Assembly: GCA_007124075.1 (NCBI GenBank)
Contig: SLFV01000386.1
Coordinates: forward strand, 1 to 6,508
Reading direction: 5' to 3'
Source of the DNA: Roseimaritima sp.
GTDB lineage: Bacteria; Planctomycetota; Planctomycetia; Pirellulales; Pirellulaceae
Length of the DNA stretch: 6,508 nucleotides
Positions 1-6,460 of the stretch are shown in pieces (the first letter of the stretch is position 1; each line of letters starts with the position of its first letter). The notes under the pieces are model-generated. The model did no database searches. It was not told where the DNA came from and saw nothing but the letters and a program-made list of their open reading frames with translations. The position numbers and the translations under genes were made by a program.

Positions 1-112
1 ACTTGCCGCTTTCTCGCCGACGACCGCTTCTGGTCGATTGGAAACCCGAGGGTCTGCAAGCAACCGAATGGACCCGAATAGACCTAGGTTCGGACCTATC
101 TCGACCCGTTAC

Positions 113-131
113 GTGCCTCATGCCGAGGCAC
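113..131. promoter_or_regulatory. Perfect 7-bp inverted repeat upstream of the ATPase gene
   Basis: GTGCCTC (113-119) pairs perfectly with GAGGCAC (125-131) across a 5-base loop, ATGCC. The repeat lies 15 bases before the Shine-Dalgarno sequence and 31 bases before the ATG. No T-tract follows, so it is a poor intrinsic terminator. It could be an operator half-site pair, a leader stem-loop, or chance. A smaller hairpin, TAGGT-TCGG-ACCTA, lies just upstream at 85-98. Confidence 0.4.
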
Positions 132-145
132 TTACTTCGTCGGCC

Positions 146-154
146 AGGGAGGAG
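146..154 (+). promoter_or_regulatory. Shine-Dalgarno sequence for the ATPase gene
   Basis: AGGGAGGAG lies 8 bases before the ATG at 163. It is a near-perfect complement of the 16S rRNA tail at normal spacing. It decides the start at 163, where the protein begins directly with the first strand of the ATPase fold, and argues against an overlapping frame-2 reading frame being the translated one here. Confidence 0.8.
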
Positions 155-162
155 CCAGACCT

Positions 163-3100
163 ATGCTACTGGAACGCATTGATATCGATCAACATGGACC
201 GCTGCGCCGTGTTCATTTAGGACCATTTTCCCATCAGCTAAACGCAATTTACGGTCCGCCGGGGTCTGGCAAAACGACCGTGTTGCATTTTCTCCGCGAC
301 ACGCTGTTGGAGCATCCGCTGTTTCCGGGCAGTTATGTCGATTTGCCGCGCGGACGTGTTGTCTGGGCCGGGCCAGATGGTCTGTTGCACTGCGTACGGC
401 AATCCGATGGACGCGTCACCTATGATCTGGAACCGCGCGACGGCTACGCTCGGATGCATTCCACCGATGCATGTAAAGCTGTGGCGGGTCTGCCACCGGC
501 GGTCGTAGAAGAGATCATGCTGGGTCGTCACGAACACGGGCTGCACCACGCAATTAATGCTGCGGCACACGCCGACCTGGCGCAGTATCGTCCGGTAGGT
601 ACCGCCGAATCGGCCGAACGAGCGGCCCTGCGAGCCCGCATTGTCGAGTTGGAACGTTTGCTGGCCGATACCATTGACGTCAGCGAACCGGTAGCGGAAT
701 TGGAACTGCGGCGTCAACGTTTAACCGCAGAACTGGCTGAAATCGACTCGCAGTCCGGGGGCGAACATGGTTACACCTACCGGTTGCAACGGGATGAACT
801 GCGTCGTCAGGAGGCCGATTTGGAACATCGCATCAGCCGGTTGCGAACCCAAGAGTTGGAACTGAGGCGGCTGTTGGATGAAATCGATTTGGAACTTCGT
901 TCGACACGACAAACCGCGGTCACGTTGCCTTCGCTGGCAACACAAACACGCTACGCGATAGCCGAAACGCACAGGTGCCATTTGCAGGAGCTGGATACGC
1001 AATTGATCCGCTGGCGACGAACGCTCCGCGATATCCAACAGTTGCGGCAGCGGCTGAAACCCGATCTGAACAGTCAAGTCACGGATTGGTCTCGCCGCGG
1101 TACGGCCGATGCGTTCTACCGACGCCCATCGACCTGGGTTCACGACTCGTTGCATGCCCTGGAATCTCGACTGGAAGCAACTCAGCGGGAGATCGATTGG
1201 CTGGTGTCGCGGTATGACTTGGATAATGAGGAGCTGAGCGTTGAAGATCCCGCGGATCCCTACTGGGGGCGTTCGCACCGGAGCTTTTCCAGGGGGTTGC
1301 GATCGTTGAAACATCGCTTGCAGCAAATCAATCAACGTTTGCACGACGAAGCGCATGGTCACGTTGGGTCGACCCGGCGAGCCGATTGGTTAACGGAAAC
1401 CCAGGCGGAATTGGGCCGCTGCGAGGCCGATCTGCTGGCATCTATCGAGCAATTGATTCGGCATCGTGACGCGATGCTGGAGCGGATCGCCCGTGAACAG
1501 AATGTCCCGGTAGATCAAGTGGTCTCCGCGTTTGGCGATTGGCGGCATTGCCAGGATCATCCGCATTTATACCAGTGGTTGCTCAGCGATAATTGCCCGC
1601 CACATTTGGGTGACCGGCAGGCATGCGCGGCACGGGCCGAACGATTGGAACAAGACCGCGCGGAGTATTCGCGTCAATTGGACCGAACCATCAATCATTT
1701 AGAAAATCAGATTGCGGAATTGCGAGACGTTCGCTCGCGTCGTCATCAACTTCCCGGTGACGTTCCCCCTATCACCCTGCGGAGTCGCAACAGCGTTTAC
1801 GGGTTACTGTGCCAAGTTCGCGACCAGTTGAATCGGGTACAGCTCCGCCAACATTATTCGCGCGAACTGGCAGGCTGTCGCGAGCGTTTGACGCAATTGC
1901 CCATCGTGCAGCCGATCGACGATTCGGGACTGATGCAACGGGCCAGCTACTGGATGTCACGTTTAACCGCTGGAACGGCGCAGCACATCCGTTGGGGACA
2001 ACCGAGCACCGTGACCGATCCGCACTTTCGGGATGCGTCCGCGATTCAAATCGATGGCAGGCTGAGCAGTCAGTGTCCGCCGGAGGTACGATATCTGGCG
2101 GGTCTGGCGGTGCGGATGGCCGTTGCCAACCAATTGGCTCGCCAGGGTCGCGTGATTCCGTTGATTTTGGAAACTCCCAGTCACCTAGAGCGTGACTCCC
2201 TGTCTGAGGAATCGCCCCCCTGCGGATATGAGAATGCCCCATCATGGGAGTGGAGAAATGGTCATCAAAATGGTCATCAGCGCCGCTATGCCAATGGTCT
2301 GCTGTTACCCCAATGGTTGGATGCGGTTTTGGCATTTGCCGAATCGGGCCAGCAGACGATTCTCATGACACGGCAGCGTGAGGTCGCTGATCGGGTCGCG
2401 GCTGTGGGCGGTACGGTGCATCACTTGAAGGCTTTGGACACCACAACCTCCCCGAAGATTTACAGCTACCGGGGTGTGCGGCCGAGGTCGGAAGCTCGTG
2501 ATGTGAATGTCGATTTTGACCTAGCGTGGCGAGAAGCCTACGGACTGTATGATAACCCGGACGCCTTGCGGACACGTCCGGTTGCACCGATAGATCGCTC
2601 CGAGTCACACAGCGATTATCGAGACGGCGACTACATCTCCCCAAACTACGCGTCGTTCCAAGTTGCTTCGGCGGGGCAGGTGGAGGTGCCCGCTTCCGCT
2701 TTTTTTCTCACCGCCGATAGCCCCGTCGACCAGGCACCCTCGGTCGATGCAGTCGCGGGAGCACGACTACGGGGCGTTGGGATTTCCCGCATCGGGCAAC
2801 TGCTGATCGCCGATCCGGCTCGTCTGGCTGACGCGTTGGGGATGCAAAATGTGGTCGAATCGACGGTTCGTCGCTGGCAAAATGAAGCCCGGCTGGTTTG
2901 TCGAGTCCCTCAGTTGCGAGCATTTGATGCTCGGGTTCTCGTGGGCTGTGGCATTACCGATCCGAAGCAATTGGCGGCGATGCACCCGGGAGAATTATTG
3001 AACAAAGTCGAGTCGTTCTTGGCAACCGAACGAGGACGCCAGATATTGCGGAGCGGCAGTAGTTACGAACTGTCGCGGATCACCAGTTGGATCGCCGCCG

Positions 3101-3987
3101 CGAATCGTTCCGTCTCCCGCGAAGCGCGGCATGGGGAGCGGTCCTCCCGCGGCAGACGTGGCCAGCGACAGCGCGATCGCAACTCCGCGCGTTCCAACCG
3201 AAGTTCCTCCCGCAGTTCAACGCGTCGCTCGTTGCCCGCCTTGCGGACCAATCACGAGTCCCAAGGATACGTCGGGCAGCAACCGAGACCACGACCCAAG
3301 GCGGATGCTGAAGCGGAGGCAGTTCGCTGGTCCTCGGAAGTCAGCAGTCAACCGGAAATCAAAGCTGCCATTGGCAGCGGCCAAGGCAGTCGCCGTGCTC
3401 GCGGGTCGGGGCAAGGCAGCGGTTCGGCTGGGCGATCCAATCGTCAGTCGCGAGCCGCCAGGGCGTCGTCGGCGCGTTCGGTTCGCCGGCGGGAACGGCC
3501 GCAGCGGGATTCCCGGCCGAACAACGAAGCGGCATCCAGCGAGCGGGCTTGGCGGTTTTACCTTCAACGTGACAGCAGCTTGCCAGAAGCGCCCACGATC
3601 GGTCCTCGAACCGCACAGCGACTGGAGCGGATTGGTTTGCAGACGGTCGACGATTTACTGCAGGCCGATCCTGATCAGGTCGCCGAAAAGCTGCGGCACC
3701 GACGAATCACGGGTGAGACGATTCGCCAGTGGCAATGCCAGGCGACGCTAGTTTGCCGGATTCCAATGCTCCGCGGGCATGACGCGCAGTTGTTGGTCGC
3801 TGCCGGAGTCCGCCGAACGGAAGAACTGATGCATTACGATCCGCGCGAGTTGCTGGGCAAGATCGATGAGGTCGTGGGGACAGTGGAAGGCCGGCGCATT
3901 CTGCGCGGTTCGCCCGCTCCCGACCTCAAGGAGATACAGGATTGGATCCTATACGCTAATCATCATCGGGAATTAAAAGCGGCTTAG
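163..3987 (+). CDS. SMC/YhaN-like coiled-coil ATPase with two C-terminal DUF4332 modules
   Basis: This encodes 1274 residues. The N-terminal head has Walker A GPPGSGKT at 31-38. Charged heptad-like stretches follow at about 148-300, 325-350, 375-445 and 490-580, as in the split-head SMC/Rad50/YhaN class. The second head half holds a degenerate signature (LSSQCPPE, 634-641), a Walker B-like strand (IPLILETP, 665-672; the usual Asp-Asp/Glu is replaced) and a switch segment (ILMTRQRE, 733-740) without the usual His. Two homologous modules at about 847-980 and 1132-1267 match the DUF4332 pattern: helix-hairpin-helix-like units around LVCR(V/I)P.LR. An Arg/Ser/Gly-rich linker (981-1130) separates them. 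There is no signal peptide or membrane segment, so it is probably cytoplasmic. I infer a DNA- or chromosome-associated role, possibly in repair or chromosome structure; the true function is unknown. The ORF is intact, with a strong Shine-Dalgarno sequence. A possible frameshift site lies at 2700-2706. Confidence 0.95.
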   Translation: MLLERIDIDQHGPLRRVHLGPFSHQLNAIYGPPGSGKTTVLHFLRDTLLEHPLFPGSYVDLPRGRVVWAGPDGLLHCVRQSDGRVTYDLEPRDGYARMHSTDACKAVAGLPPAVVEEIMLGRHEHGLHHAINAAAHADLAQYRPVGTAESAERAALRARIVELERLLADTIDVSEPVAELELRRQRLTAELAEIDSQSGGEHGYTYRLQRDELRRQEADLEHRISRLRTQELELRRLLDEIDLELRSTRQTAVTLPSLATQTRYAIAETHRCHLQELDTQLIRWRRTLRDIQQLRQRLKPDLNSQVTDWSRRGTADAFYRRPSTWVHDSLHALESRLEATQREIDWLVSRYDLDNEELSVEDPADPYWGRSHRSFSRGLRSLKHRLQQINQRLHDEAHGHVGSTRRADWLTETQAELGRCEADLLASIEQLIRHRDAMLERIAREQNVPVDQVVSAFGDWRHCQDHPHLYQWLLSDNCPPHLGDRQACAARAERLEQDRAEYSRQLDRTINHLENQIAELRDVRSRRHQLPGDVPPITLRSRNSVYGLLCQVRDQLNRVQLRQHYSRELAGCRERLTQLPIVQPIDDSGLMQRASYWMSRLTAGTAQHIRWGQPSTVTDPHFRDASAIQIDGRLSSQCPPEVRYLAGLAVRMAVANQLARQGRVIPLILETPSHLERDSLSEESPPCGYENAPSWEWRNGHQNGHQRRYANGLLLPQWLDAVLAFAESGQQTILMTRQREVADRVAAVGGTVHHLKALDTTTSPKIYSYRGVRPRSEARDVNVDFDLAWREAYGLYDNPDALRTRPVAPIDRSESHSDYRDGDYISPNYASFQVASAGQVEVPASAFFLTADSPVDQAPSVDAVAGARLRGVGISRIGQLLIADPARLADALGMQNVVESTVRRWQNEARLVCRVPQLRAFDARVLVGCGITDPKQLAAMHPGELLNKVESFLATERGRQILRSGSSYELSRITSWIAAANRSVSREARHGERSSRGRRGQRQRDRNSARSNRSSSRSSTRRSLPALRTNHESQGYVGQQPRPRPKADAEAEAVRWSSEVSSQPEIKAAIGSGQGSRRARGSGQGSGSAGRSNRQSRAARASSARSVRRRERPQRDSRPNNEAASSERAWRFYLQRDSSLPEAPTIGPRTAQRLERIGLQTVDDLLQADPDQVAEKLRHRRITGETIRQWQCQATLVCRIPMLRGHDAQLLVAAGVRRTEELMHYDPRELLGKIDEVVGTVEGRRILRGSPAPDLKEIQDWILYANHHRELKAA
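2256..2279 (+). repeat. 12-bp perfect tandem repeat inside the ATPase gene
   Basis: AAATGGTCATCA occurs twice in direct tandem (2256-2267 and 2268-2279). In frame it encodes NGHQNGHQ at residues 699-706. It sits in a poorly ordered insert just after the Walker B-like strand. Twelve bases is a multiple of three, so copy-number change would keep the frame, which fits a small expandable loop. Confidence 0.85.
2682..2749 (+). promoter_or_regulatory. Candidate -1 frameshift (recoding) signal in the ATPase gene
   Basis: GGAGGT (2682-2687) lies 12 bases before the heptamer T_TTT_TTT (2700-2706), which is in the correct phase (Ala846-Phe847-Phe848). The -1 frame then reads four codons (Ser-His-Arg-Arg) and stops at TAG 2718-2720. 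Downstream, CGTCGACC (2724-2731) pairs with GGTCGATG (2742-2749), giving eight pairs including one G-U and a 10-base loop. The layout resembles the bacterial dnaX signal, but the 17-base gap from heptamer to hairpin is longer than usual. A shift would give an 852-residue product without either DUF4332 module. Chance is a real alternative. Confidence 0.3.
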
Positions 3988-4032
3988 GAATCAGCGGAAA
4001 ATCCTTGGTGCGGCAGGTTTTTTGCAAAGTAC

Positions 4033-4056
4033 CCGACGGGCCGGTTCCGTCGGTTT
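4033..4056 (+). terminator. Terminator-like hairpin after the ATPase gene
   Basis: CCGACGG (4033-4039) pairs perfectly with CCGTCGG (4047-4053) across a 7-base loop and is followed by a short TTT. It begins 45 bases after the ATPase stop codon. The stem is GC-rich but the T-tract is short, so termination may be partial. It lies inside any reading that starts the next gene at the upstream TTG (4005), and so supports an internal ATG start for that gene. Confidence 0.5.
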
Positions 4057-4061
4057 ATACT
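4056..4061 (+). promoter_or_regulatory. Possible -10 element for the methyltransferase gene
   Basis: TATACT differs from the TATAAT consensus by one base and lies 63 bases before the ATG at 4125. No good -35 hexamer sits 16-18 bases upstream, where the hairpin stem lies. The element is suggestive only. Confidence 0.25.
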
Positions 4062-4124
4062 GCTGCAATACACCAAGTCGTCCCGTGTACTGACGACCGA
4101 CGGATCACCAGTTGTTCTAGGGCA

Positions 4125-4793
4125 ATGAACCCGATGCGTGGGACGTACCTATGCCCGATCGAACTGCCAGCGAATCTGATCGATCGCCTGGTGCCTGATC
4201 CGCTGCAGCAACTACTGGAAATCAGTGAATCGCGTCGCGAGGCATTTCAGGATCGTCGCGAGTCGGCTTCGCTGGAGCAGTTTGTCGCTAGCGACCACCG
4301 CTTGGTTTACCAAACATTGGCGTGGATCGAGCAAGCTCAGCTTGCCACGGGGCGGCGATTCATCGAGTGGGGCTGCGGGTTTGCCGTCAACAGTTGCTTG
4401 GCCGCCAGTCTGGGTTGGGATGTGATCGCGGTCGATGTGGAACCGGAATTGATCTTGCAAGCCTCCCAGATTGTCGAAATTTGGCATCAACCCGTCGAGT
4501 TGCACTGCGGGAACTTTCTCCCACGCGGGGCCGAATCCCTGGCGGATGATCCTTATCTGCTGGCCCTTGGTCACCCGGCGGAGCCGATCTACGAAACCGC
4601 AGGGCTGGACCTGGAAGATTTTGACGTCGTGTTTGTCTACCCATGGCCGGGGGAACGGCACTTCATCGAACGGGTTTTTATGCGATTCGCAGCCCACGGG
4701 GCGCTGTTGGTCTGTTATCGCGGCCCCTACGAAATCACGGTTCACCAAAAACGTCGCCAACGGGGCGCGAACGTGGGAGCGGTTCGAAAATAA
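4125..4793 (+). CDS. Class I SAM-dependent methyltransferase-like protein
   Basis: This encodes 222 residues from the ATG at 4125. The seven-stranded methyltransferase fold is indicated by motif I FIEWGCGFA (79-87), the acidic end of strand 2 in IAVDVE (Asp104), CGNF (128-131) after strand 3, and DFDVVFVYPWPGE (165-177) as the motif IV strand and loop. These would bind S-adenosylmethionine; the substrate cannot be deduced. The YPWPGE loop replaces the NPPY of N-methyltransferases, so a DNA or amide N-methyltransferase is unlikely. The tail is basic. The start is uncertain. The frame is open back to a TTG at 4005, but that stretch holds a hairpin and low-quality sequence. ATG 4134 is also possible (219 residues) and is better spaced (11 bases) from the weak AGGG at 4119-4122. 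The carotenoid desaturase follows after 112 bases, but a functional link is unproven. Confidence 0.85.
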   Translation: MNPMRGTYLCPIELPANLIDRLVPDPLQQLLEISESRREAFQDRRESASLEQFVASDHRLVYQTLAWIEQAQLATGRRFIEWGCGFAVNSCLAASLGWDVIAVDVEPELILQASQIVEIWHQPVELHCGNFLPRGAESLADDPYLLALGHPAEPIYETAGLDLEDFDVVFVYPWPGERHFIERVFMRFAAHGALLVCYRGPYEITVHQKRRQRGANVGAVRK

Positions 4794-4893
4794 GATGTGA
4801 GGCAGCTCAACCCACAAATTGCAGCGTCAGCCGACCTGCCCAGCCCTTCCCACAGTCGCTACACTTCGCTGTCCATGGAATTGATTTGTCGTT

Positions 4894-4900
4894 GGAAAGG
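4894..4900 (+). promoter_or_regulatory. Shine-Dalgarno sequence for the desaturase, fixing a GTG start
   Basis: GGAAAGG ends 5 bases before the GTG at 4906. The GTG start puts the first strand of the FAD-binding fold (KIVVVGAGPGG) five residues from the N terminus, as is usual for this family. No ATG in this frame lies in the spacer after the methyltransferase; the nearby ATG at 4875 is out of frame. Confidence 0.65.
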
Positions 4901-4905
4901 GCGTC

Positions 4906-6393
4906 GTGAAAAACCAGAAAATCGTTGTCGTCGGTGCTGGACCGGGAGGGTTGTCCGCCGCCATGCAGTTGGCGCATGCGGGTGCCGATGTCACTGTCGT
5001 GGAACGGCAAAATTACGTCGGAGGTCGCACCTCCGCAATTGAAATCGACGGTTTTCGCTTTGATCGCGGGCCGACGTTTTTCCTTTACCCACGCGTGCTG
5101 GAGGAGATCTTTCAGTCGGTCGGTCGGGATTTGATGAACGAGGTTCCGATGCGACGGCTGGATCCGCAGTATCGGTTGACCTTCGGTGTGGGAGGGAAAC
5201 TGGACTGCTGTCCCGACATGGATCGCATGGATGAGGAGATCCGGACGTTGTCACCCCACGATGTTGGCAGTTTGCGCCGCTACATGGATGACAATCGAGG
5301 TAAGCTGGAACGGTTCCGGCCGATTCTGGAATCCCCTTTTTTATCTCCTCTGCACCTGTTGCGTTCCAGCGTCCTGAGGGCCGCCCCCAAGGTCTATCCC
5401 TGGCGGTCACTGGGGGGCGAACTGCAACGCTATTTTCGCGATCCACGTCTGGTGATAGCGTTCGGATTTCAAGCCAAATACTTGGGCATGTCCCCTTTTC
5501 AGTGCCCCAGCCTGTTCAGCATTTTATCGCATTTGGAGTATGAATACGGTGTCTTTCATCCGCTCGGAGGGTGCGCTGCGGTCAGCGAAAAGATGGCAGA
5601 GGTTGCGCAGCAATTGGGGGCGAAACTTCGCCTGGGACAAGAGGTCACCGGTTTCGGATTCCGAGGTAAACGAGTGACCGCAGTCGACACAAGTCAAGGC
5701 AGTTTGCCTGCCGATGCGGTCGTGATCAATGCCGATTTTTCCGAAGCGATGCGGCGGATGGTGCCCGATCGGCTCAGGAAGCGCTGGAGCGATAAAAAAC
5801 TGGCGAAAAAACGTTACTCGTGTAGCACCTTCATGTTGTATCTGGGGATCGAAGGAAGTGTTGACCTGCCGCACCATAACATCCATATCGCTAAGGACTA
5901 CGATCAAAACCTACTCGATATCGAGCAGCGGCATGTGTTGAGCGAAGATCCGTCATTCTATCTACAAAATCCCTGCATTACCGATCCTGGTTTGGCACCG
6001 GCAGGCCACAGTGTTCTGTACGTTTTGGTGCCGGTCAGCCACATGCATCCCAATATCGACTGGAATCGCGAATCCGACCCATTCCGCGAGCGGATTTTGG
6101 ATCGATTGGAACAATTCGCGTTGCCGGATCTGCGTTCACGGATCCGTGTCGAACACCGCATCACTCCTGCGGACTGGCAGGAACAGCACCATATCTACCG
6201 GGGTGCAACATTTAACTTGGCGCACAACCTGGGGCAAATGCTCCACAATCGTCCGCGAAACCGATTCGAGGAACTGGACGGAGTCTACCTCGTCGGCGGC
6301 GGAACGCATCCGGGCAGCGGACTGCCTGTGATCTACGAATCCAGCCGAATTACCAGCAAGCTGATTCGACGCGACCTTCAAGCCCTCGCGTGA
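4906..6393 (+). CDS. CrtI/CrtN-type FAD-dependent carotenoid desaturase (phytoene desaturase family)
   Basis: This encodes 495 residues, typical of the family. The N-terminal Rossmann motif GAGPGG (10-15) with Glu33 ending strand 2 (VVERQNYVGGR) binds the ADP part of FAD. FRFDRGPTFF (50-59) is the conserved segment after it. VINAD (273-277) fits the second dinucleotide-fold strand. GGGTHPGSGLP (464-474), followed by SSRITSKLI, is the C-terminal signature of bacterial CrtI-type desaturases. These enzymes introduce double bonds into colourless carotenoid precursors at the membrane surface. The substrate is not fixed by sequence: phytoene (C40, CrtI), or squalene/dehydrosqualene (C30, CrtN), which would fit planctomycetes reported to make C30 carotenoids. 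CrtP- or CrtD-like oxidoreductases are further options. No carotenoid synthase or other pathway gene is visible here, and no key family segment appears missing. An Shine-Dalgarno-preceded GTG is the start. A terminator follows. Confidence 0.93.
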   Translation: MKNQKIVVVGAGPGGLSAAMQLAHAGADVTVVERQNYVGGRTSAIEIDGFRFDRGPTFFLYPRVLEEIFQSVGRDLMNEVPMRRLDPQYRLTFGVGGKLDCCPDMDRMDEEIRTLSPHDVGSLRRYMDDNRGKLERFRPILESPFLSPLHLLRSSVLRAAPKVYPWRSLGGELQRYFRDPRLVIAFGFQAKYLGMSPFQCPSLFSILSHLEYEYGVFHPLGGCAAVSEKMAEVAQQLGAKLRLGQEVTGFGFRGKRVTAVDTSQGSLPADAVVINADFSEAMRRMVPDRLRKRWSDKKLAKKRYSCSTFMLYLGIEGSVDLPHHNIHIAKDYDQNLLDIEQRHVLSEDPSFYLQNPCITDPGLAPAGHSVLYVLVPVSHMHPNIDWNRESDPFRERILDRLEQFALPDLRSRIRVEHRITPADWQEQHHIYRGATFNLAHNLGQMLHNRPRNRFEELDGVYLVGGGTHPGSGLPVIYESSRITSKLIRRDLQALA

Positions 6394-6397
6394 GGAC

Positions 6398-6409
6398 CGG
6401 TGCGCACCG
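6398..6409. repeat. Perfect 12-bp palindrome after the desaturase gene
   Basis: CGGTGCGCACCG is fully self-complementary with no loop and begins 5 bases after the stop codon. It may be the base of a processed 3' end, a protein-binding site, or chance. It sits directly before the terminator-like hairpin. Confidence 0.5.
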
Positions 6410-6415
6410 CCTCGG

Positions 6416-6439
6416 TCGGTTTAGAGCAACCGAGATTTT
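6416..6439 (+). terminator. Intrinsic terminator candidate for the desaturase gene
   Basis: TCGGTT (6416-6421) pairs with AACCGA (6428-6433) across a 6-base loop and is followed closely by TTTT (6436-6439). An alternative stem uses the same right arm: CTCGGT (6411-6416) with ACCGAG (6429-6434) and a 12-base loop. Both would end transcription of the forward-strand genes. The stems are short, so strength is uncertain. Confidence 0.5.
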
Positions 6440-6460
6440 GTGCATATGACATCAGAGTGA

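Larger units (their letters stand above)
1..162. other. Leader region upstream of the ATPase gene; upstream gene end not assignable
   Basis: All three forward frames enter the window open. Frame 1 stops at 79-81, frame 3 stops at 180-182, and frame 2 stays open to 220. Frame 3 contains a plausible stretch (PLLVDWKPEGLQATEWTRID) and could be the tail of an upstream gene overlapping the ATPase start by 20 bases. No motif decides between the frames, so no partial gene is called. YhaN-like ATPases are often preceded by a YhaO/SbcD-like phosphoesterase; that would fit here but cannot be seen. I found no convincing -35/-10 pair. Confidence 0.4.

Noticed and set aside
38..220. Short forward reading frame overlapping the ATPase start
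   Set aside because: It starts with TTG, has no Shine-Dalgarno sequence, has an unremarkable composition and overlaps the well-supported ATPase start by 58 bases.
1772..2335. 187-residue reverse-strand frame inside the ATPase gene
   Set aside because: It is antisense to the conserved second ATPase half and shows no motif. It is typical shadow coding in GC-rich DNA.
3131..3751. 206-residue forward frame overlapping the linker and second DUF4332 module
   Set aside because: The annotated frame on both sides is fixed by the homology of the two DUF4332 modules. The open frame is explained by the Arg/Ser-rich codons, and its product shows no recognisable domain.
4005..4124. Extended N terminus of the methyltransferase from a TTG at 4005
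   Set aside because: The extra 40 residues have no family-like features, the TTG has no Shine-Dalgarno sequence, and the stretch contains a terminator-like hairpin.
5337..5343. T_TTT_TTA slippery heptamer in phase inside the desaturase gene
   Set aside because: It is a classical slippery sequence, but a shift would break a complete enzyme in its middle and run into a long meaningless frame, with no early stop and no Shine-Dalgarno-like sequence spotted just upstream. It is probably chance, and it tempers the claim for the site at 2700.
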